From NCBI GenBank assembly GCA_947468255.1, contig CANIMM010000172.1, positions 1 through 6,862 of the forward strand: a DNA stretch of 6,862 bases, in the 5' to 3' direction. The position numbers and the translations under genes are program-made. Under the pieces are notes generated by a model that was given only the letters and a program-made list of their open reading frames with translations, had not been told where the DNA came from and did not search any database. The DNA comes from Chitinophagaceae bacterium (GTDB lineage Bacteria > Bacteroidota > Bacteroidia > Chitinophagales > Chitinophagaceae). Of this stretch, positions 1-4,594 are shown piece after piece (the stretch's first letter is position 1; the number at the start of each line of letters is the position of its first letter).

Positions 1-59
1 AGCTCCCCTTTTAAACCAAAGCTGGCGGCTAATTTGCCTATTTTAAAATATTGACTCAT
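1..59 (-). CDS. rimM: Ribosome maturation factor RimM, N-terminal fragment (cut by window edge)
   Basis: Reading the minus strand from the ATG at 59 gives MSQYFKIGKLAASFGLKGE and then leaves the window. This matches the start of RimM, where a short first beta strand (Y-F-x-I-G-K) leads into the conserved G-L-K-G-E-L turn. RimM binds S19 in the 30S head and assists late maturation of the small subunit; that role is family knowledge. The gene lies directly after rpsP on the same strand, the usual order, which supports the call despite only 19 full codons being visible. The start is preceded by AAGGG only one base from the ATG, too close for a normal Shine-Dalgarno site, and by a 10-bp palindrome. 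A strong terminator lies between rpsP and this start, so rimM may need its own promoter. A weak candidate is TAATTTTT on the minus strand (93-86), with a TTG 23 bases upstream. Confidence 0.85.
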   Translation of the reverse strand, partial: MSQYFKIGKLAASFGLKGE

Positions 60-61
60 AC

Positions 62-71
62 CCTTGCAAGG
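62..71. repeat. 10-bp perfect palindrome just upstream of rimM
   Basis: CCTTGCAAGG reads the same on both strands and ends two bases before the rimM start codon. It covers the place where a ribosome binding site would lie. It may be chance, or a small operator or leader element; nothing else in the window repeats it. Confidence 0.4.
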
Positions 72-156
72 TAAGCCATTGATTTAAAAATTACCAGTAA
101 GCAGCATAAAAGAAAACAAAAAGGAGATTTTTTCTATTGCATTTTTTAATGGACAT

Positions 157-189
157 AAAAAAAGCAATTTCGAATAATCGAAATTGCTT
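157..189 (-). terminator. Intrinsic terminator after rpsP
   Basis: An 11-bp perfect stem (162-172 pairing with 179-189) encloses a 6-base loop. On the minus strand it runs into seven consecutive T residues (163-157, the first two within the stem). It begins 25 bases past the rpsP stop codon, the expected place for a Rho-independent terminator. The plus-strand side of the stem is followed by TAAAAG, not a T tract, so it appears to work only for minus-strand transcription. It sits between rpsP and rimM, which are often co-transcribed. Confidence 0.85.
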
Positions 190-213
190 AAAAGAATTAA
201 GAGAACAGCTATA

Positions 214-711
214 TTATTCTGCTGCTTTAGTTTCTTCGGTGATAGGAGCTTCTGCAGCAACTGGTTCAGCTTCAACAGCTACTGCTACAGGCGCTTCAAC
301 TACCTTGCGTACTACTGGTTGATTGCGGCTATCCATACGAGCTTTTTTGTGGGCTCCTTGGCGCTTGGCAACATGTGCATCATGCTCTGCACTCCATGTA
401 GTGAATTTTGTCATTGCAACTGCTTCATCAAACAGTCCCAAACCAACACCTCTCAACAAATGCTTCAGGAACAATACGCCCTTAAAGGAAAGGATACGAC
501 GAACAGTGTCAGTTGGCTGAGCACCTTTGTGTAACCAGTCCAATGCCTTTTGACGGTCTATCTGCACAGTTGCAGGAACAGTCAACGGATTGTACGTACC
601 AAGTTTCTGAATAAATTTGCCATCACGTGGGCTACGGGCATCTGCTACTACGATGAAGTAGAAAGGTCTCTTTTTGGACCCATGTCTTTGCAGTCTCATT
701 TTTACAGCCAT
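214..711 (-). CDS. rpsP: 30S ribosomal protein S16 with C-terminal extension
   Basis: This is S16, an early-binding protein of the 30S subunit that contacts 16S rRNA. The S16 fold occupies about residues 1-85. The opening M-A-V-K-M-R-L-Q-R-H-G-S-K-K-R-P-F-Y is the family signature, followed by VVADARSPRDGKFIQKLGTYNP (19-42) and a late helix D-W-L-x-x-G-A-Q-P-T-D-T-V (58-70). Most bacterial S16 proteins are about 80-90 residues; this one is 165. The extension has a basic middle (about 115-135) and a tail from about 136 rich in Ala, Val and Glu, ending E-E-T-K-A-A-E. Similar long tails are common in Bacteroidota S16 and their role is not known to me. The ATG at 711 gives the canonical N-terminus; no Shine-Dalgarno is visible. 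It lies downstream of ffh and upstream of rimM, the conserved order. Confidence 0.97.
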   Translation of the reverse strand: MAVKMRLQRHGSKKRPFYFIVVADARSPRDGKFIQKLGTYNPLTVPATVQIDRQKALDWLHKGAQPTDTVRRILSFKGVLFLKHLLRGVGLGLFDEAVAMTKFTTWSAEHDAHVAKRQGAHKKARMDSRNQPVVRKVVEAPVAVAVEAEPVAAEAPITEETKAAE

Positions 712-760
712 AAAAAATAGAAATTTTTTGGGGTTGTTAACTAATAGGGTTTCTTTAATC

Positions 761-800
761 TTCCTTAGAAAAGGAAAGCGAAGTTAACCTTCGAAAGTCC
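761..800 (-). promoter_or_regulatory. Two adjacent hairpins in the rpsP upstream region
   Basis: One hairpin pairs TTCCTT (761-766) with AAGGAA (771-776) around a 4-base loop. The next pairs CGAAG (779-783) with CTTCG (789-793) around a 5-base loop and can be extended by GGA (773-775) with TCC (798-800) across an internal loop. The outer part of the second competes with the first for 773-775. If rpsP starts at the candidate promoter near 842-872, both lie in its leader RNA and could be a regulatory structure. No known ribosomal-protein leader motif was recognised. Neither has a good T tract, so a terminator is less likely. Confidence 0.35.
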
Positions 801-841
801 AAAAACCAAATAGAATTGATAAAAATTAAGCTGTACAAGCA

Positions 842-872
842 AAAATCTAGGAAATTTAGCGGATTGGGCCAA
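842..872 (-). promoter_or_regulatory. Candidate promoter for rpsP
   Basis: On the minus strand TTG (872-870) is followed after 20 bases by TAGATTTT (849-842). The Bacteroidota consensus is TTG, about 19-21 bases, then TAnnTTTG, so only the last base of the -7 element differs. Transcription would start near 835 and give a leader of roughly 124 bases. The match is imperfect in an AT-rich region, and it remains possible that rpsP is instead transcribed from ffh. Confidence 0.35.
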
Positions 873-883
873 TATCCGGGCAC

Positions 884-901
884 AAAAAAGGCTTACAACC
901 T
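884..901 (-). terminator. Weak candidate terminator after ffh
   Basis: On the minus strand AGGTT, a 3-base loop, and AGCCT form a 5-bp stem with one G-T wobble, followed by a run of six T residues (889-884). It starts 18 bases past the ffh stop. The position and T tract fit an intrinsic terminator, but the stem is short and may allow read-through into rpsP. Confidence 0.35.
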
Positions 902-918
902 ATCCGGCAAAGGGAAAA

Positions 919-2241
919 TTACCGTTTACCCATTCCCGGCATATTACCCATTGGCATCTTATTCATCATTTTCATCATGCCTTTCATTTGTTCAAACTGC
1001 TTTAAAAATTGGTTTAATTCGGCAATATCCTTTCCACTTCCTTTTGCAATCCTCAATTTTCGATTGGGGTTGATAATATCAGGGTTACGTCTTTCCTGCA
1101 AAGTCATTGAGTTAATCATCGCTTCGATCCCTTTGAAAGCGTCGTCATTGATATCTACATCCTTAATTTGCTTGCCAACGCCTGGGATCATTCCCATCAG
1201 GTCTTTGAGATTACCCATTTTTTTAATCTGCTGCAACTGAGTTTTAAAGTCTTCAAAATCAAATTGATTTTTACGGATTTTCTTTTCAAGCTTAGCTGCT
1301 TCTGCTGCATCAAACTGTTCCTGCGCCTTTTCTACCAAACTCACGATATCACCCATTCCAAGAATGCGCTGAGCCATCCTATCGGGGTAAAAGACATCGA
1401 GCGTATCCATCTTTTCACCACTACTAACAAACTTGATGGGCTTGTTGACTGTATACTTAATTGATAATGCTGCCCCACCTCTTGTATCCCCATCCAACTT
1501 GGTTAGCACTACTCCGCTAAAGTCAAGGCGTTCATTAAAAGCGGCGGCAGTGTTCACTGCATCCTGACCGGTCATACTATCTACTACAAATAATATTTCT
1601 TGCGGATTGATGGCTTTTTTAATATTGGCCACTTCATTCATCATCACTTCGTCTACGGCTAAGCGTCCGGCAGTATCGATGATAATTACATTCTTATTGT
1701 TGGCCTTAGCTTCTTTGATTGCATTTTGTACGATGCTTACTGCATCCTTATTCTCTCTTTCACTAAAAACATCCACTCCAATTTGAGCGCCCAACACTTC
1801 CAACTGATCAATGGCTGCAGGCCGGTAAATGTCGGCTGCTACCAATAAGGGAGATTTTCCTTTTTTTGTTTTTAAATAATTGGCTAGTTTACCGCTAAAA
1901 GTAGTTTTACCACTACCTTGCAATCCTGCAACTAAGATGATGGCCGGGTTACCACTGATATTGAATTCACTTTCGCTTCCCCCCATCAATTCTGTTAACT
2001 GATCTTGCACAATTTTCACCATCAACTGGCCAGGACTCACGGCTGTCAACACCTTTTCGCCAAGTGCCTTTTCCTTAATCGTATCTGTAAATTCCTTGGC
2101 AATTTTATAGTTAACATCTGCATCCACCAAGGCCCTTCGGATATCTTTTACCGTATTGGCTATGTTGAGTTCAGAGATCCGACCCTGTCCTTTAATATTT
2201 TTAAAGGCGCTTTCTAGCCTTTCGCTTAATGTGGTAAACAT
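919..2241 (-). CDS. ffh: Signal recognition particle GTPase Ffh (SRP54)
   Basis: Ffh binds signal sequences as they leave the ribosome and, with 4.5S RNA and the receptor FtsY, delivers membrane proteins to the translocon. All three domains are present in 440 residues, a normal length. The helical N domain spans about 1-90. The GTPase domain holds the P-loop GLQGSGKTT (106-114), DIYRPAAIDQL (137-147), the DTAGR box (189-193), TKLDGDTRGG (247-256) and the closing region around GEKMDTLDVFYPDR (275-288). The methionine-rich M domain spans about 325-440, with the RNA-binding segment NRKLRIAKGSG (393-403) and a tail of clustered Met, Lys and Gly. The usual S-R-R-x-R-I-A is N-R-K-L-R-I-A here, a conservative change. 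The ATG at 2241 gives the standard N-terminus M-F-x-x-L-S-E-R-L. It lies downstream of the sigma factor gene and upstream of rpsP. Confidence 0.98.
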   Translation of the reverse strand: MFTTLSERLESAFKNIKGQGRISELNIANTVKDIRRALVDADVNYKIAKEFTDTIKEKALGEKVLTAVSPGQLMVKIVQDQLTELMGGSESEFNISGNPAIILVAGLQGSGKTTFSGKLANYLKTKKGKSPLLVAADIYRPAAIDQLEVLGAQIGVDVFSERENKDAVSIVQNAIKEAKANNKNVIIIDTAGRLAVDEVMMNEVANIKKAINPQEILFVVDSMTGQDAVNTAAAFNERLDFSGVVLTKLDGDTRGGAALSIKYTVNKPIKFVSSGEKMDTLDVFYPDRMAQRILGMGDIVSLVEKAQEQFDAAEAAKLEKKIRKNQFDFEDFKTQLQQIKKMGNLKDLMGMIPGVGKQIKDVDINDDAFKGIEAMINSMTLQERRNPDIINPNRKLRIAKGSGKDIAELNQFLKQFEQMKGMMKMMNKMPMGNMPGMGKR

Positions 2242-2271
2242 GGACTGTTTTTATTAGTTGTGCAATAACAA

Positions 2272-2298
2272 AGAAGTGAACTAAAAAAGTTCACTTCT
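2272..2298 (-). terminator. Hairpin between sigma gene and ffh, probable terminator
   Basis: A perfect 10-bp stem (2272-2281 with 2289-2298) closes a 7-base loop. On the minus strand the stem is followed by TTGTTATTG, T-rich but interrupted. It starts 27 bases past the sigma factor stop, so termination of that transcript is the simplest reading. It also lies upstream of the ffh start and would be inside the ffh leader if the candidate promoter at 2309-2316 is used. Confidence 0.6.
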
Positions 2299-2308
2299 GT
2301 AATTTGTG

Positions 2309-2316
2309 CAAATGTA
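2309..2316 (-). promoter_or_regulatory. Candidate -7 element for ffh
   Basis: The minus strand reads TACATTTG, a full match to the Bacteroidota TAnnTTTG element. No clear TTG was found at the usual distance upstream, where the 3' end of the sigma gene lies. A start near 2302 would place the 10-bp hairpin inside the ffh leader, making it a possible attenuator instead of a plain terminator. Confidence 0.4.
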
Positions 2317-2324
2317 TGAAATCT

Positions 2325-3200
2325 TTAGGCTCCCAGATAGGTTCGCAGGTGTTTACATCGGGAAGTAGACCTTAATTTGGTGAGTGCCTTGTCCTTTATT
2401 TGTCGAACTCTTTCTCTTGTGAGACTATATCTTTCTCCGATATCCTCCAAACTGAGAGGATGATCCACCCCAATTCCAAAGAAGAAACAGATGACATCTT
2501 TTTGCCTTTCCGTTAATGTATTGAGTGACCGCTCAATTTCTGCCGTTAAAGAAACCTTAAATGAATGGTACATATCAGTGCTATCTGTATTTGGGTTTTC
2601 CAACACATCCAACATCGATCCTTCTTCCCCATCCGCAAAAGGCTGGTCAATACTGAGGTGACGGGCAGCGGAACCAATAGAGGCAGCCACCTCTTCGGTT
2701 TCGAGATCTAACAAATAAGCAATCTCTTCCGCAGTAGGCTCACGCTCATACTCCTGCTCCAACTGCGAAAAGGCTTTGCTAATTCGATTGGTAAGCCCCA
2801 CTTTATTTAATGGCAACCGTACAATTCTTGATTGCTCAGCCAATGCTTGCAAAATACTTTGCCTTATCCACCAAACAGCATAAGAAATAAATTTAAATCC
2901 CCGGGTTTCATCAAATCGCTTAGCAGCTTTTATAAGCCCCAGATTTCCTTCATTAATCAAATCAGGTAGCGTCAAACCCTGGTTTTGGTACTGTTTGGCA
3001 ACAGATACAACAAAGCGCAGATTTGCCTTGGTTAATTTGTCCAATGCAAGTTGATCCCCTTTTTTGATGAGTACTGCAAGCTTCACCTCATCCTCGGGTG
3101 AAATCAACTCTACCTTCCCGATTTCCTGCAGGTACTTTTCTAAACTTTGACTTTCACGGTTGGTAATGGATTTGGAGATCTTCAGTTGACGCATACTCAT
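2325..3200 (-). CDS. rpoD: Primary (housekeeping) RNA polymerase sigma factor, RpoD/SigA family
   Basis: This is the sigma-70 subunit that directs RNA polymerase to most promoters. At 291 residues it matches the short primary sigma of Bacteroidota, which lacks region 1.1. Region 1.2 is about 16-48 (S-L-x-K-Y-L-Q-E-I-G). Region 2 is about 50-128, with the core-binding stretch LTLPDLINEGNLGLIKA (76-92) and the -10 reading helix F-D-E-T-R-G-F-K-F-I-S-Y-A-V-W-W-I-R-Q (96-114). Region 3 spans about 130-200. Region 4 ends in a helix-turn-helix L-E-D-I-G-E-R-Y-S-L-T-R-E-R-V-R-Q-I-K (251-269). Family members usually begin M-R-Q-L-K-I, so the true start may be the Met at residue 3 (base 3194). It probably reads the TAnnTTTG elements seen elsewhere in the window. 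The gene begins a minus-strand run leading to ffh. Confidence 0.96.
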   Translation of the reverse strand: MSMRQLKISKSITNRESQSLEKYLQEIGKVELISPEDEVKLAVLIKKGDQLALDKLTKANLRFVVSVAKQYQNQGLTLPDLINEGNLGLIKAAKRFDETRGFKFISYAVWWIRQSILQALAEQSRIVRLPLNKVGLTNRISKAFSQLEQEYEREPTAEEIAYLLDLETEEVAASIGSAARHLSIDQPFADGEEGSMLDVLENPNTDSTDMYHSFKVSLTAEIERSLNTLTERQKDVICFFFGIGVDHPLSLEDIGERYSLTRERVRQIKDKALTKLRSTSRCKHLRTYLGA

Positions 3201-3253
3201 AAACTTGTGTTTTTAGGGTGTTAATTAAATAGAGCGATAATCATTTCATTTTG

Positions 3254-3261
3254 CAAACATA
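3254..3261 (-). promoter_or_regulatory. Candidate -7 element for the sigma factor gene
   Basis: The minus strand reads TATGTTTG, a full match to TAnnTTTG, 53 bases upstream of the start codon. The upstream sequence is almost pure A and T with no TTG at the standard distance, so the -33 half is missing or degenerate. Confidence 0.45.
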
Positions 3262-3330
3262 TCTAATAAAAATGTAATTTAAATAAATTTATAATATGTA
3301 CAACTTAAATAAAAAATAAATTGGGTTAAA

Positions 3331-3370
3331 CTTCCCTCCAAAGAGGGTTATAATGAAAAGAGAAGGGAAG
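3331..3370. repeat. Nested inverted repeats in the divergent region
   Basis: CTTCCCT (3331-3337) is matched by AGGGAAG (3364-3370), a 7-bp inverted repeat across 26 bases. Inside, CCCTC (3334-3338) can instead pair with GAGGG (3343-3347) across 4 bases. The two pairings share bases and exclude each other. The G/C tracts stand out from the AT-rich surroundings. It lies upstream of both divergent promoters, so it may be a binding site; no regulator family is suggested. Confidence 0.35.
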
Positions 3371-3394
3371 ATTTTGCACAAAAGCATAAAATAA

Positions 3395-3425
3395 TTTTGA
3401 CACACCGATTATTTTGTTATTATTG
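3395..3425 (+). promoter_or_regulatory. Candidate promoter for the START-like gene
   Basis: TTTTG (3395-3399) is followed after 18 bases by TATTATTG (3418-3425), which differs from TAnnTTTG at one defined base. Transcription would start near 3431, leaving a leader of about 24 bases before the ATG at 3455. A perfect TAATTTTG also occurs at 3392-3399, but the nearest upstream TTTG is only 15 bases away, shorter than usual. Either could be used. Confidence 0.45.
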
Positions 3426-3454
3426 CAGTATTCTATTGAATTTAAATTAGTCAG

Positions 3455-3835
3455 ATGAGTAAGAAAGTTTTGTATACGCTGGAATACCCGGTTAGATGTT
3501 CTCCAGGCATATTGTATGATTTTTTGAGTACCGCTGCAGGATTGCAGGAATGGTTTGCTGATAAAGTGGATGAAAGAGACGGGATATTCAGTTTTTCTTG
3601 GAACGGATCGGATGAGCAGGCGGAATTAATGGAGGGAGAGGAAGATAAATATATTCGCTATCATTGGCTACAAGCACCTAAAGAGGAATATTTTGAATTT
3701 ACCATTGAAAAATCTGAAGTTACCAATCAGACCATTTTGGTCATTAAAGATTTTGCTGAAAAGAAAGACATCAAGGACCAGAGCCAACTGTGGGAATACC
3801 AGGTTAAAGATCTATTTCACCGCTTGGGAAATTAA
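3455..3835 (+). CDS. START-like domain protein (SRPBCC superfamily)
   Basis: A 126-residue protein resembling the small START-like proteins common in Bacteroidota, a branch of the SRPBCC (Bet v1/AHSA1-like) fold that forms a helix-grip cavity. Visible landmarks are an opening beta strand (4-12), a helix ending in GLQEWFADKV (29-38), where G-L-x-x-W-F-A-D is the most recognisable motif, then F-x-F-x-W (46-49) and I-R-Y-H-W-L (67-72). These are followed by YFEFTIEKSEVT (79-90), IKDFAEKKD (97-105) and a last helix from about 110. It has no signal peptide or membrane segment, so it is probably cytoplasmic. Ligand and role are unknown; the fold suggests binding a hydrophobic molecule, which is inference. 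Its 3' end overlaps the convergent neighbour by 32 bp. The ATG at 3455 has no Shine-Dalgarno, normal for the group. Confidence 0.85.
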   Translation: MSKKVLYTLEYPVRCSPGILYDFLSTAAGLQEWFADKVDERDGIFSFSWNGSDEQAELMEGEEDKYIRYHWLQAPKEEYFEFTIEKSEVTNQTILVIKDFAEKKDIKDQSQLWEYQVKDLFHRLGN

Positions 3836-4445
3836 TTGTCAATAACTGTATCATTTCAGTAAAATGCTGCTCTACAAATGCTGGAACAATTTCCCACTGA
3901 GCCAAGGTAATAGGCAATGCAATTTTTACAAAGTCCATTTGCTGAATCAATGCTGCAAACTCAGCAGCAGAATAATTTTTTAAGGGCAGATAATTATCTG
4001 CTTCGTAATAATGTTCCCAAGGATTGGAATGAATGCACAAATAATATCCCTGCGCTTGTAGCAAATCAAAATTGCTTTTCAAAACTGGCAATGCATTTTC
4101 TTTACCTATTCCAGATAAATGTAGGCTGATACTGAAAAAATTTCCCCACCAAAAAAAGGTCCGAATGGATACCGTTGCTGCTTTTTTAAAATGGCGGGGA
4201 TAATCCAGCATCACATAAGGAAGCCCTCGGTAATTTTCACCCCTTGCTATCTTAGGACTGGTTTCAATTACATCAGCCGGCAGTGAGGCGGTATGATCTA
4301 GCACATGCTGCTGCATTTTTTGAGCCAGCGCTCCAAAAAGCAGGTATACCTTATCGATAATAATTTGCTTGGTTAGGATCCAGTCTTTATTACAAACCAG
4401 GTTCAGCTCGCCTGCAGAAAGAGAAAATTGTAAAGAATCAGTCAT
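3804..4445 (-). CDS. Conserved hypothetical protein, function unknown
   Basis: I do not recognise a named family. The 213-residue product has no signal peptide or clear membrane helix and is probably cytoplasmic. It opens with a region of about 60 residues, partly helical, then a striking block SPKIARGENYRGLPYVM (63-79) leading into L-D-Y-P-R (80-84). A very aromatic stretch RTFFWWGNFFSISLHLSG (95-112) follows, probably a buried beta strand pair. NPWEHYYEADNY (141-152) is another polar-aromatic cluster, and the C-terminal part is helical. Invariant-looking charged and aromatic residues suggest a binding or catalytic pocket, but no known motif matches. I have an impression of similar sequences in other Chitinophagaceae; that is memory, not a search. 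It is convergent with the START-like gene, overlapping it by 32 bp, and divergent from the LptF/LptG gene. The ATG at 4445 follows a candidate -7 element closely. Confidence 0.8.
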   Translation of the reverse strand: MTDSLQFSLSAGELNLVCNKDWILTKQIIIDKVYLLFGALAQKMQQHVLDHTASLPADVIETSPKIARGENYRGLPYVMLDYPRHFKKAATVSIRTFFWWGNFFSISLHLSGIGKENALPVLKSNFDLLQAQGYYLCIHSNPWEHYYEADNYLPLKNYSAAEFAALIQQMDFVKIALPITLAQWEIVPAFVEQHFTEMIQLLTINFPSGEIDL

Positions 4446-4466
4446 TGGATGTACAAGTTAACCATT

Positions 4467-4474
4467 CAAATTTA
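4467..4474 (-). promoter_or_regulatory. Candidate -7 element for the hypothetical gene
   Basis: The minus strand reads TAAATTTG, a full match to TAnnTTTG, 21 bases upstream of the start codon at 4445. No TTG lies at the standard distance upstream. The position, in a divergent region shared with the permease promoter, is plausible. Confidence 0.45.
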
Positions 4475-4485
4475 CATAAAGCCAA

Positions 4486-4516
4486 TTGGTCATAGGGTAA
4501 ATTGTACATAGCTTTG
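4486..4516 (+). promoter_or_regulatory. Promoter for the LptF/LptG permease gene
   Basis: TTG (4486-4488) is followed after exactly 20 bases by TAGCTTTG (4509-4516), a complete match to the Bacteroidota -33/-7 promoter pattern and the best one in the window. Transcription would begin near 4523, giving a leader of about 70-80 bases. The -33 TTG lies within the 8-bp palindrome CCAATTGG (4482-4489). Confidence 0.6.
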
Positions 4517-4527
4517 TGTTAGCACAA

Positions 4528-4573
4528 ATTATTTAAATACTATTTCCTAAATAATCAAGCGACATTATTTGTC
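4528..4573 (+). repeat. AT-rich inverted repeats in the permease leader
   Basis: ATTATTTA (4528-4535) and TAAATAAT (4548-4555) form an 8-bp inverted repeat around 12 bases. A second small hairpin pairs GACA (4561-4564) with TGTC (4570-4573). Both fall between the predicted transcription start and the ATG. The stems are weak, so structure in RNA is uncertain; a protein binding site is an alternative. Confidence 0.3.
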
Positions 4574-4594
4574 AAAATTTTCGCCTAACCGCGG

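Noticed and set aside
184..534. Plus-strand open frame of 116 codons opposite rpsP
   Set aside because: It lies wholly antisense to rpsP, its protein resembles no family, and it begins inside the terminator hairpin; it is a shadow frame.
873..907. TATCCGG repeated twice 28 bases apart after ffh
   Set aside because: Only two 7-base copies without flanking similarity; compatible with chance.
816..1073. Plus-strand open frame of 85 codons spanning the rpsP-ffh gap and the ffh 3' end
   Set aside because: More than half is antisense to the ffh M domain, its product resembles no family, and no promoter was recognised for it.
3201..3454. A small gene or RNA in the 254-bp divergent region
   Set aside because: No convincing open frame or recognisable RNA was seen; the region is AT-rich and explained by two promoters and an inverted repeat.
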